From positions 1 through 17,155 of the forward strand of contig JBAWVF010000073.1 in assembly GCA_037147415.1 (NCBI GenBank): a DNA stretch of 17,155 nt. The letters run 5' to 3'. A program made the translations under genes and the position numbers. This DNA is from BOG-933 sp037147415 (GTDB lineage: Bacteria > Pseudomonadota > Alphaproteobacteria > Azospirillales > Azospirillaceae). Of this stretch, positions 1 to 6,287 are shown piece by piece; within the stretch, counting starts at the first letter, position 1; each line of letters opens with the position of its first letter. The notes under the pieces are model-generated. The model ran no database searches. It was not told the DNA's origin and was given only the letters and a program-made list of their open reading frames with translations.

Positions 1-2
1 CT

Positions 3-110
3 GCCGAACCAGGTCGCGCGATCCCGGGGCTGGATGAAATTCTTGCGCCCCCAAAAAACAACGCATCCCCCGGTCGCACTATTGACGACTTTTTAGCTCA
101 GGAAGGATAA
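3..110 (+). CDS. 3' end of an upstream gene, product unknown (partial)
   Basis: The reading frame is open from the left edge and ends with TAA at 108-110, giving the last 35 residues of a protein whose start lies outside the window. Its tail ends in TIDDFLAQEG, an acidic and hydrophobic C-terminus. It stops 4 bases before the ATG of the ParA-like gene, and that gene's ribosome binding site (AGGAAGGA) lies across its last codons, so the two are probably in one operon and translationally coupled. A competing frame (1-96) is also open but sits less well against the next gene. From its place before a ParA-like ATPase and a coupling protein it may be a transfer or relaxosome protein; that is inference only. 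Confidence 0.5.
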   Translation, partial: AEPGRAIPGLDEILAPPKNNASPGRTIDDFLAQEG

Positions 111-114
111 CCAG

Positions 115-909
115 ATGAGAACAGTCAACATTTTTGGCACCGAGGCCGGCCAGGTCGGCAAGACCACCCTGGCCTGTCACGTTGCTTGGCGTGCCCTGTC
201 TTCCAGTCTGCGGCCGGTCGTGCTTGACGCCGATGATAAACACCGGGCTGCGGACGGGGCGTCCGCTCTGGTCAACGCCTTGCCTGAGCACGATGTTGTC
301 TGGCTAGGCACCGGCCCGACCCAGGAAGTGCTGGACGAAGACCCTGACGCCGGGTGGCAGCATTGGGACAAAGTCCGTCGCGTGCTCGATAAACGGGACG
401 TCATTCTCGACCTCGGCGCGAACACAGTTCAGCGATTCTTGGAGTATGCCGCCCATATGAGGGCCGGCACGCGGTGGCGCGAAGATGGAATCACCACCAC
501 GGTCTGGGTTCCGACCAATTCCGACTCTGCCCACATTGACAGCGCGGTTCGCACTGCCAACGCGGCGGCTACAGTGTTCGGCGCCGACGCGGTCAGAGTC
601 GTGCTGAATCGCCGAGACGGCGGGTTCGAAGTCTTCGACACCTCGCCACAGGGCAAATGCCTCGCTGCGCTCAAAAGCGCTGGCATTCAGTTGTTCACGA
701 TCCCTAAAGCAAAAATTCCTCCGCTTGGCTTGGCCGCTTTGAAGAGAGGGCCACGCTCCGCCCATCAGGTAGCGGCCTGGAGCATCTCGGAAGCCGCCGA
801 CCAGCTCGGCCTTGACCGACTGATCGCGGAGCGCACGAAGTTTGGCTGTGAAGACTGGATCGCAGCCATCGACAAGAATCTGGAGGGGCTCTTGCCCCCA
901 AAATCCTAG
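115..909 (+). CDS. ParA/TraL-like P-loop ATPase of a transfer operon
   Basis: The 264-residue protein begins with a beta strand and a Walker A loop, EAGQVGKTTL (about residues 10-19), then VVLDADD (about 35-41, Walker A'-like) and DVILDLGAN (about 95-103, Walker B-like), the layout of the ParA/MinD/SIMIBI ATPase fold. The signature lysine of ParA (KGGxGKT) is Ala here, so it is a divergent member. Small ParA-like ATPases such as TraL of IncP plasmids are common in conjugation operons, and a VirD4-type coupling protein lies 350 bases downstream. The start is set by AGGAAGGA seven bases before the ATG. A transfer or localisation role is inferred from context; partitioning of the excised element is an alternative. 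Confidence 0.72.
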   Translation: MRTVNIFGTEAGQVGKTTLACHVAWRALSSSLRPVVLDADDKHRAADGASALVNALPEHDVVWLGTGPTQEVLDEDPDAGWQHWDKVRRVLDKRDVILDLGANTVQRFLEYAAHMRAGTRWREDGITTTVWVPTNSDSAHIDSAVRTANAAATVFGADAVRVVLNRRDGGFEVFDTSPQGKCLAALKSAGIQLFTIPKAKIPPLGLAALKRGPRSAHQVAAWSISEAADQLGLDRLIAERTKFGCEDWIAAIDKNLEGLLPPKS

Positions 910-968
910 CGCTCGATCGGCCCGCCGACCGGACGAGCGCCTTAGCCCGAGCAAGCCTGCCGGATCGC

Positions 969-1271
969 GTGGTTGCCGACCTGCTTCGAGCGGGGCCGAC
1001 GGCGGCACGAGTGAGCTTGCGAAGCGACGATACCCTTGCATCGCTGCTCAGCCCGGCACAACTCGCGCGTGTGGCGGAATATGCGGCAACACTGCCAGTT
1101 AGCAATTTTAAGCCTTCAGTAAACCCTATCAATACGCTCGAACAGATGAATCCGTGGAACCTACGGCCGAGTAATCTCTCATTTATTAGGTCGTGCGTTG
1201 ACTTAGTGATGATCGTGGCGTTCTGCCTCATTATTCTTACAATCACCTGGGGAGTACTTACCTATGCTTAA
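969..1271 (+). CDS. small single-pass membrane protein, unknown
   Basis: This 100-residue ORF uses a GTG start as called; no convincing ribosome binding site precedes it and the frame is open upstream to about 852, so the true start is uncertain. An ATG at 1147 would give only a 41-residue membrane peptide. The N-terminal half is soluble with a short helix-forming stretch (LSPAQLARVAEYAA), and residues 76-98 form one hydrophobic membrane segment at the very C-terminus. Its last 8 bases overlap the start of the coupling-protein gene, which suggests translational coupling and perhaps a membrane partner of that ATPase. No family recognised. Confidence 0.55.
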   Translation: MVADLLRAGPTAARVSLRSDDTLASLLSPAQLARVAEYAATLPVSNFKPSVNPINTLEQMNPWNLRPSNLSFIRSCVDLVMIVAFCLIILTITWGVLTYA

Positions 1272-3495
1272 TCCTACACTAATAAGGGCTTTGGGAGCTT
1301 GGGCTCTTGGGCTTGCTGCTCTTTTTCTCGGGGTTGTCAGTGCGCCACTGGGCCGCTGGGCTGAACCCCTGGTCGAGGCCATTTTACCAGGGACGGCTGG
1401 TCATCTCACCGCGACAGCCACTATCCTGACCTCGCTGATAGCGACCTTGCCTGTCCTGATGATCGTCGATACTTATCGACGGTCGACGGTGCTCCCGGTT
1501 TGGTGCTTTGCCCCTCCGGGACTGGCGCTCGTGGTACTCAGCGCCTGGCATTGGTTGGCCATGGTTGGGCCGACGCTAAATTCTGGCGAATCCTTTATTC
1601 CTGCGGTTTGGCACGCCGGCATCTGGATCAGCGCCATAGCTTTAAGCGGCGTGATTGGCGGTTTAGTCCTGATCTGTGCGCCGCCGCCGGAGGGGCGCCG
1701 CCCTCTAAAAGTAGATAAAGACGGCACGGCCAAGAGCAAGTGGATGAAAATGCGCGATGCTACAAACAATATGAGCAAACCGGGCGGTTTGATTCTTGGT
1801 GAAGCGTGTATTCCGACCGAAGACCGCGCCCTGTGGGGGCTTTCGCCTATTCTCAGTGTTTTACCGAAAGGCCATCTCTTGACTGTCGCCAGTACCGGCA
1901 GCGGCAAGGGTATTGGTGTTGTTATTGTCCAGTGCTTGGCGTGGGCCTGGGGGCTTATTGTTCATGATCCGTCGTGCGAAACGTACCCGACTGTCCGGCA
2001 CCATCGGATCGCGATGGGACGTGTCGTCCGCAAAATTGCCCCGCTTGACGATGATACCGACGGTGTAAATATTTTAGATTGTCTTGATCCAAGTGTCGAG
2101 CGCACATTCTTACACGACGTGCGGGCAGTGGTGTCCTGGCTCGACCCGGAAGAGAATGGCGGTCAACCGAACGACAGTTCGTTTGCGGGCTTGGCTCGGA
2201 CTTTGTGCGCCACTCTGATAATGTACACAATTGGTAGCAAACATATTCTGCCCACCGACAAAACTTTGAAAAAGGTCAGGGAACTCGGCGCCAGCCTCGC
2301 GCTGAAAGATTTATTACTGACCATGACGCAGGAGCGCAGTTTCACCAATGGCGCGATGGCAAACGGGGCAGCAATGGTGCTCGGGGTCATGGACTCGGAC
2401 GAAACTTTTGCTGGCGTCCGTATGCATTTTGATGCGCTGACCCAATTCATCGAAGGAAACGAGTCTATTCTTTGTGGCGATGTCGCCCCTGAAAAGCGAT
2501 TTCACCTCAGTGATATCTTGCGGGGTGACACAGACTTCTTCATCTGCGTGCCAACCGATATCCTGGATTCTACCCCTCAAATCTCCCGCGTCTTGCTTGG
2601 CGCGCTCGCCACGATATTCTTACGACAAAACGCCGCAGCCAAGCACGACACGCTATTCCTGGTCGACGAAATGCCGCGGCTCGGTCGTCTGAAAGTATTG
2701 GAGACGTCTCGCGATGTTGCTCGCAAATACTCTCTGTATTTATGGGCAATTTGTCAAGATATCGGACAACTCAAGGCGGCCTATGGCGACAATGGCTACT
2801 TGAGCTGGATGGCTAACTGTGGTGTCCGCCAGTTCTTCGGCGTCAATGATTTGGAGACCGCTGAATACGTCAGCAAAGAGTGTGGCACTCACTGTGTCTT
2901 CGAAATATCAGAAAGCACATCTACGTCAACGGGCGGGGGCTCTAAAGGCCAGACGAAAAATAAAACCAAGACTAAACATAGTAAAGAAGTGGTGTTGATT
3001 GCGCCGGATGAGGTCAAGAAATTGGCGACTTCATCCAGCGGCGTGCCGATTGAGCAAATTTTGCTCTTAAAACACCAGGATGCGCTACGCTGTGGTCTGG
3101 TTCATTATCATCAGCGGCCTGAATTAAGCGGGCTCGCCGCGAAGAACCCGTTTTACAAGGGACCCAAAACCTCCGTGCGAGTGTTTGAACAGGTCGGAGC
3201 GCCTCTGGTCGCTGCCATGGCCCTGGTGGTGATGGCCTTGGGTCTTCTCTTCATCGTGCCGGTGCCGCTCCGGGCCGGCGATACCGCCAAGGTAACGGTG
3301 GCAACCGAGGTATGGCAAGAGGACCAATACGGTCGGCTTCAAGAAATTGGCACCGCCCGCCCGGGCGGGCTAATAAAAATGATCATTCCGGAAACACAGG
3401 CAGGGTTTTCTGAAGTTGAAGGCCAGTTTAATCGTAGATCAAACCGCGCATTAATGCGTACCAATGCGCTTCAGCTGGTTCGATCAGCTCAATAA
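1264..3495 (+). CDS. type IV coupling protein, VirD4/TraG family
   Basis: The 743-residue inner-membrane ATPase should link a relaxase-DNA complex to a conjugation channel. Three or four membrane segments lie at about residues 9-29, 46-68, 77-102 and 115-138. Walker A is STGSGKG (210-216) in a typical GKGIGVVI context; Walker B is LFLVDEMPRLG (464-474), followed by the family's WAICQDIGQLKAAYG (494-508) and FGVNDLETAEYVSKECG (525-541). A low-complexity Ser/Thr/Lys stretch (551-573) precedes LIAPDEVKKL, as in many VirD4 proteins. Two oddities: the usual DPKGE after strand 2 is DPSCE (235-239), and a further hydrophobic segment at 646-668 is followed by about 75 residues that would be extracytoplasmic if it spans. 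The start has GGGGAG nine bases upstream. The fold assignment is firm; activity is not shown. Confidence 0.9.
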   Translation: MLNPTLIRALGAWALGLAALFLGVVSAPLGRWAEPLVEAILPGTAGHLTATATILTSLIATLPVLMIVDTYRRSTVLPVWCFAPPGLALVVLSAWHWLAMVGPTLNSGESFIPAVWHAGIWISAIALSGVIGGLVLICAPPPEGRRPLKVDKDGTAKSKWMKMRDATNNMSKPGGLILGEACIPTEDRALWGLSPILSVLPKGHLLTVASTGSGKGIGVVIVQCLAWAWGLIVHDPSCETYPTVRHHRIAMGRVVRKIAPLDDDTDGVNILDCLDPSVERTFLHDVRAVVSWLDPEENGGQPNDSSFAGLARTLCATLIMYTIGSKHILPTDKTLKKVRELGASLALKDLLLTMTQERSFTNGAMANGAAMVLGVMDSDETFAGVRMHFDALTQFIEGNESILCGDVAPEKRFHLSDILRGDTDFFICVPTDILDSTPQISRVLLGALATIFLRQNAAAKHDTLFLVDEMPRLGRLKVLETSRDVARKYSLYLWAICQDIGQLKAAYGDNGYLSWMANCGVRQFFGVNDLETAEYVSKECGTHCVFEISESTSTSTGGGSKGQTKNKTKTKHSKEVVLIAPDEVKKLATSSSGVPIEQILLLKHQDALRCGLVHYHQRPELSGLAAKNPFYKGPKTSVRVFEQVGAPLVAAMALVVMALGLLFIVPVPLRAGDTAKVTVATEVWQEDQYGRLQEIGTARPGGLIKMIIPETQAGFSEVEGQFNRRSNRALMRTNALQLVRSAQ

Positions 3496-3510
3496 GTGAC
3501 CGCCTCAAGC

Positions 3511-3535
3511 CCTCCGGGCACATAGTGCCCGGAGG
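3511..3535. terminator. perfect hairpin after the coupling-protein gene
   Basis: An 11-bp perfect inverted repeat (3511-3521 and 3525-3535) with a 3-base loop lies 15 bases after the coupling-protein stop codon, between that gene and the convergent hicBA-like pair. It is GC-rich but lacks a T-run on either side, so it is not a textbook Rho-independent terminator. It could still block transcription or protect the 3' end of the mRNA. Confidence 0.5.
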
Positions 3536-3557
3536 CGCGGTCCGCACTGTAGATATC

Positions 3558-3764
3558 TCAAATTCTCTCTGTCAATCCGGCCTTTTGCAGGATGGCGTTA
3601 GCCGTATAAGCGTCACGAATAAGTGTAGGCACAGAGAGGGGAGGACGGCTTGTTCGACGCCAAATCTCATACCCGTTATAAGAGCTGGTATTTCTATACC
3701 AATTATACTTTTCCAACACGCAAGCAACAGTCTGATAATAATTAGGCGGCAATGGAGTTCTCAC
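3558..3764 (-). CDS. hicA: HicA-like toxin, variant with the active-site His position changed
   Basis: The 68-residue protein (GTG start at 3764; a TTG at 3752, seven bases after GGTGAG, would give 64 residues) has the shape of HicA mRNA interferases: NYYQTVACVLEKYNWY, then GYEIWRR, SVPTLIRDAYTANAIL and QKAGL. In HicA the strand reads GSHEIW-like, with the His as catalytic residue; here it reads NGYEIW with TAT, a Tyr, at that place, and the family's frequent SRHTANAIL reads DAYTANAIL. The gene begins inside the last codons of the hicB-like gene, 23 bases overlapping, so the two are co-translated with the antitoxin first. The toxin may be inactive or use another residue. The family call rests on motif recognition, not on a search. 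Confidence 0.68.
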   Translation of the reverse strand: MRTPLPPNYYQTVACVLEKYNWYRNTSSYNGYEIWRRTSRPPLSVPTLIRDAYTANAILQKAGLTERI

Positions 3765-3975
3765 CGATAGACAGGCGTTGCGAAATACATATGGTTAAAT
3801 TTGAGGTTGGACGCTTATCTAAGAAAAGCAATTCCGGTACTAGTGCTTTGATCGCGCGAACCATATCCTGGTATGATTCTTCTTCTACAACCAAACCAGG
3901 CACATCTGGACTGGTTGCTATGAACAAGCCGTCTTTATCAATGAACTCGACTGCGACGTCCGTTGTTGACTCCAT
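3742..3975 (-). CDS. hicB: HicB-like antitoxin (DUF1902 type)
   Basis: The 77-residue protein carries the partial RNase-H-like HicB strand pattern FIDKDGLFIATSPDVPGL, then EESYQDMVRAIKALVPELL, close to DUF1902 antitoxins that pair with HicA toxins. The ATG at 3975 is chosen over an upstream in-frame ATG at 3999 because GGAGGG lies six bases before it and the conserved domain starts right after. It leads the two-gene operon and should neutralise the HicA-like product by blocking its active face. A 9-bp direct repeat upstream (3995-4003 and 4019-4027) may be its operator. There is no obvious ribbon-helix-helix or helix-turn-helix tail, so how it would bind DNA is unclear. Confidence 0.72.
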   Translation of the reverse strand: MESTTDVAVEFIDKDGLFIATSPDVPGLVVEEESYQDMVRAIKALVPELLFLDKRPTSNLTICISQRLSIGENSIAA

Positions 3976-3994
3976 GACGCGCCCTCCGTACAGA

Positions 3995-4027
3995 CTCATG
4001 ATTCATTTAAAGTTTAGGCTCATGATT
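3995..4027. promoter_or_regulatory. direct repeat upstream of the hicBA-like pair
   Basis: CTCATGATT occurs at 3995-4003 and again at 4019-4027, 24 bases apart start to start, in an AT-rich stretch just upstream of the chosen hicB start. Its position fits an operator or promoter region for an autoregulated toxin-antitoxin operon. The role is inferred from position alone. Confidence 0.35.
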
Positions 4028-4032
4028 GCCCG

Positions 4033-4323
4033 ATGTCACGCCTTTCAGACCAGGGAACAGGAAACATAACGACGCAATACTCCTGCCATCTCGATGAGCA
4101 GGTCGGGCACGTCCTTGCCGAAAAATTAGTTACTATTAATGCGGTGCTGGATGAAGGGGCCGGGATTGTCGGCAAGCGCGTCGAGGGCAGTGAGGAAAGC
4201 GTCCGGGCGCAGGTGATCGCCGCGCTGCTATCACACGAACAGCGTGCTGTCACGCAGGCAAACGCTGTACAGAAAAAGGCTGCAAAGACGACAAAGCGGC
4301 GTAAGAAACCAGCCATATCGTGA
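4033..4323 (+). CDS. small basic protein, unknown
   Basis: This 96-residue ORF ends in a strongly basic tail (QKKAAKTTKRRKKPAIS) after a helical middle (EESVRAQVIAALLSHEQRAVTQANAV). Such tails occur in small DNA-binding proteins of mobile elements, including relaxosome accessories, but I recognise no family. The start (ATG 4033) has no clear ribosome binding site and lies inside the region upstream of the divergent hicBA-like pair. A 150-residue ORF on the opposite strand across 4020-4472 is rich in Ser, Ala and Cys and looks like its shadow. It may be a real gene or a chance ORF. Confidence 0.35.
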   Translation: MSRLSDQGTGNITTQYSCHLDEQVGHVLAEKLVTINAVLDEGAGIVGKRVEGSEESVRAQVIAALLSHEQRAVTQANAVQKKAAKTTKRRKKPAIS

Positions 4324-4424
4324 GCGCAGGAAGCCGGCAGCGCCGGATTCCGATAAGCGCGAACGATCACGGTGTTCGGACGCTGTCCACATATCCACGG
4401 AGAAACGGAGCGCAAGCGCAGTAG

Positions 4425-4477
4425 CCTTTTTGCCATCGGAGCGCGCCCCGACAGCGCTGGTGGAGATGGCAAAAAGG
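4425..4477. repeat. 13-bp perfect inverted repeat in non-coding DNA
   Basis: CCTTTTTGCCATC at 4425-4437 is matched perfectly by GATGGCAAAAAGG at 4465-4477 around a 27-base centre that itself contains CAGCGCTG. It sits between the small unknown ORF and mazE in a stretch of about 300 bases (4324-4619) without a convincing gene. No T-run follows the right arm, so a simple terminator is not the best reading. An origin of transfer or replication signal is possible next to a coupling-protein gene. Confidence 0.6.
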
Positions 4478-4496
4478 TGTTTCCCGGTGGGTATGT

Positions 4497-4552
4497 GCGT
4501 CAGTGATCGGGGGAATTCCGGTAGTGTTTCAGGTCGAATCGGATACTGACGC
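4497..4552. repeat. 8-bp inverted repeat, possible oriT arm
   Basis: GCGTCAGT (4497-4504) and ACTGACGC (4545-4552) form a perfect 8-bp inverted repeat around 40 bases. It is followed at once by CCCTCCCGC, which loosely resembles the C-rich tract after the nick in MOBQ-type origins. That resemblance is from memory and weak. Together with the 13-bp repeat just upstream it makes this stretch the best oriT candidate in the window. Confidence 0.35.
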
Positions 4553-4564
4553 CCCTCCCGCAGG

Positions 4565-4593
4565 TTGACAGCGGGGCAGTTAAGTTATATATT
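4565..4593 (+). promoter_or_regulatory. sigma-70-like promoter of mazEF
   Basis: A perfect -35 box TTGACA (4565-4570) is followed after 17 bases by TATATT (4588-4593), one mismatch from the -10 consensus. Transcription would begin near 4600, about 20 bases before the mazE start at 4620. This is the strongest promoter-like sequence noticed in the window. Confidence 0.75.
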
Positions 4594-4619
4594 AAGAAAA
4601 CATTTGCTCGGAGATCGGC

Positions 4620-4874
4620 ATGGTTCAGGCTATGTTGCGACAGGTCGGAGGGTCGGTCATGTTGGCTCTTCCACCTGCGTTCCTTGAGCAGTTGGCTCTC
4701 ACGGCCCGCTCAACAGTTGGTATTGCGCTCGAAGGATCGAGAATAATCGTGGAGCCTAAACGACCACGGTACACTCTGGCAGAGTTGCTGGCACAATGTG
4801 ACGTGATGGCCGATCGACCCGCCGATGAAGCCGAATGGACTTCCGGCGGTTCGGTTGGCAATGAGATCATCTGA
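4620..4874 (+). CDS. mazE: MazE/PemI-like antitoxin (AbrB-type)
   Basis: The 84-residue protein starts with the short swapped-hairpin pattern of MazE/AbrB antitoxins, RQVGGSVMLALPPAFLEQLAL, then STVGIALEGSRIIVEPKRPRYTLAELL, where the tail leads into the part that wraps the toxin. CGGAG lies six bases before the ATG. The stop codon overlaps the toxin start by one base (TGATG), giving translational coupling with the antitoxin first. In this family the antitoxin-toxin complex usually binds and represses its own promoter, here the strong box pair at 4565-4593. Confidence 0.88.
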   Translation: MVQAMLRQVGGSVMLALPPAFLEQLALTARSTVGIALEGSRIIVEPKRPRYTLAELLAQCDVMADRPADEAEWTSGGSVGNEII

Positions 4875-5206
4875 TGGATCGCGGCGACATCTACCTCGTG
4901 AATCTGAACCCGACTGTCGGCCATGAACAAGAAGGTGAGCGACGGGTGCTCATCGTCTCGCCCTTGGACTTCAACCGTCTTACCGGTACGCCCATCGTAG
5001 TGCCAATTACCATCGGTGGAAACCTTGCTCGCGTGGCCGGGTTTGCCGTGTCCTTGTCAGGTACCGGTCTTGTAACTCAAGGCATCGTCCGCTGTGATCA
5101 GCCGCGCGCCCTCGATCTTCGTGCCCGTGGCGGCAAGAAGCTGGAGTCCGCGCCGACCTACATCGTTGACGACGTGCTTGCTAAGATCAGCACGCTGCTT
5201 GTGTAG
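4874..5206 (+). CDS. mazF: MazF/PemK-family toxin (endoribonuclease)
   Basis: The 110-residue protein has the full PemK/MazF pattern: MDRGDIYLVNLNPTVGHEQ at the N-terminus, RRVLIVSPLDFNRLTG (about residues 24-39), VVPITIGG, the GTGLVTQGIVRCDQPRALDL strand region and a C-terminal helix (VDDVLAKISTLLV). These proteins are ribosome-independent mRNA interferases that cut short sequence motifs. The conserved RGDIY and the Arg in the GHEQEGERR loop are both present and the length is normal, so it looks intact. It is paired with the MazE-like antitoxin just upstream. Confidence 0.93.
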   Translation: MDRGDIYLVNLNPTVGHEQEGERRVLIVSPLDFNRLTGTPIVVPITIGGNLARVAGFAVSLSGTGLVTQGIVRCDQPRALDLRARGGKKLESAPTYIVDDVLAKISTLLV

Positions 5207-5556
5207 CGCGTCACCATCAAAGACAGCGATTTGCAGAACTTTGCGGGACCAGGTTGCATCTAATTTCCCTCTTAAGCCGCCATTCGCTGTGATTCGTTTT
5301 TCCAAGGGCTTGCGGCGAGCAGGGCTTGCGGTGCCTCGCATTCAGGTTCGTCGGGCCGAGAGCGCTCCAGCTCGGCAGCCACGGCCCTGAAGGCCCGCTT
5401 GCCAGCCGGTTACGCCAAACGATGGCGTCATCCGTGGCCCCGCCAATGCCGACCCGCTCCGGTGGTGCAGGTTCTCGGTTGGCGTTGTCGCGTTGCCGAC
5501 CGAAGCCGACTACGCGCTAAATATGTCTATACTGACATAGGTCAGAACTGATATGT
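5207..5556. other. 350-base gap between mazEF and higBA with no convincing gene
   Basis: No ORF here looks like a gene. On the - strand a 46-codon open stretch (about 5272-5409) reads FRAVAAELERSRPDE in part, which resembles natural protein and might be the tail of a decayed gene, but it has no start. A weak hairpin (TCGGTTGGC at 5475-5483 with GCCGACCGA at 5495-5503) lies near the right end. Otherwise I see nothing defined until the palindrome at 5522. Confidence 0.4.
5522..5545. promoter_or_regulatory. palindromic operator/promoter of the higBA-like operon
   Basis: TATGTC (5522-5527) and GACATA (5534-5539) form a perfect inverted repeat around TATACT, a good -10 box at 5528-5533. A second one overlaps it: CTGAC (5532-5536) and GTCAG (5541-5545). 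A -10 box inside a palindrome just upstream of a toxin-antitoxin operon is the usual layout for autorepression by the HTH antitoxin. No good -35 box is seen. Confidence 0.5.
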
Positions 5557-5592
5557 TTGCTCAGCAGGAAACACAACGGCGGGGCGCGACCC

Positions 5593-5955
5593 ATGATCAA
5601 GCCGCTTGGATGGGTAGGGAGTGCTCGCGACGATCTGTTGGCCTTTCCGGACGACGCCATCAGAGAAATTGGACACGCCCTCTATCTGGCACAGACCGGT
5701 GACAAGCACCCCTCTGCCAAGCCGCTGAAAGGGTTTGGCGGTGCCAGCGTCCTGGAAATCGTCGAAGACCATGATGGCGATACCTACCGCGCCGTTTACA
5801 CCGTTCGCTTTGCCGAAATTGTCTACGTCCTCCATGCGTTTCAAAAGAAATCCCGCAACGGGATCGCCACACCGCCGGAAGAATTAGAAACGGTTCGGCG
5901 AAGGTTGGCTCGGGCCGAACAGGAGCATGCAAAATGGAAAAACCAGATGATGTAA
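5593..5955 (+). CDS. higB: HigB/RelE-type toxin (phage Gp49-like, DUF891)
   Basis: From the ATG at 5593 the protein has 120 residues. It shows KPLGWVGSARDDLLAFPDDAIREIGHALYLAQTG, then KPLKGFGGASVLEIVEDHDGDTYRAVYTVRF and VYVLHAFQKKSRNGIATP, the hallmark strands and the basic FQKKS stretch of Gp49-like toxins of the RelE/ParE superfamily. These usually cut mRNA on the ribosome. A TTG at 5557 would add 12 residues, but GGCGGGG eight bases before the ATG and the family's usual N-terminus favour 5593. It overlaps the antitoxin gene downstream by 22 bases; toxin-first order is normal for HigBA. Confidence 0.9.
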   Translation: MIKPLGWVGSARDDLLAFPDDAIREIGHALYLAQTGDKHPSAKPLKGFGGASVLEIVEDHDGDTYRAVYTVRFAEIVYVLHAFQKKSRNGIATPPEELETVRRRLARAEQEHAKWKNQMM

Positions 5956-6257
5956 TCGTCACGACCGAGAGCGCTTTTCATGCCCTCGGACTGACCGACG
6001 CCGACGATCTCCTGGTTCGAGCTGACCTGACCCGCACCATTGCGGCTATCATCAAACAACGTCAGCTTACGCAAACCGAGGTCGGTCATATGATCGGGAT
6101 GGATCAACCTCGGGTTTCGGCGCTGTTGCGCGGCAAGATCACCCTTTTCTCGACAGATCGGTTGTTGAAGGCATTAAGTGATCTCGGGCAGGATGTTGAA
6201 CTTCGAATTGTTCCGGCCATGGAAGGAAAGGGGCGAATACATGTCGCGGTGGCATGA
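5934..6257 (+). CDS. higA: HigA-like XRE-family antitoxin
   Basis: The 107-residue protein pairs with the Gp49-like toxin. Residues about 35-90 hold the helix-turn-helix: TRTIAAIIKQRQLTQTEVGHMIGMDQPRVSALLRGKITLFSTDRLLKALSDLGQDVEL, a standard XRE antitoxin arrangement in which QPRVSALLRG is the recognition helix. The N-terminal 30 residues (ESAFHALGL, DADDLLVRADL) are the usual toxin-contact part. Its start lies inside the last codons of the toxin gene. It probably represses its own operon at the palindrome 5522-5545. It ends 30 bases from the end of the convergent pseudogene. Confidence 0.9.
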   Translation: MEKPDDVIVTTESAFHALGLTDADDLLVRADLTRTIAAIIKQRQLTQTEVGHMIGMDQPRVSALLRGKITLFSTDRLLKALSDLGQDVELRIVPAMEGKGRIHVAVA

Positions 6258-6287
6258 ATGAGCCGTGCCTGTCCAGCGAACCATTTA

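Noticed and set aside
304..1041. A 245-residue - strand ORF across the ParA-like gene
   Set aside because: Its residue make-up is that of an antisense shadow, and the + strand frame has clear ATPase motifs, a ribosome binding site and operon context.
4020..4472. A 150-residue - strand ORF
   Set aside because: It is rich in Ser, Ala and Cys, has no domain pattern, and crosses the inverted repeat region; most likely chance.
5272..5409. A - strand open stretch with a protein-like reading, possibly a gene remnant
   Set aside because: It is only 46 codons with no start or family match, so it is mentioned in the gap entry but not called a gene.
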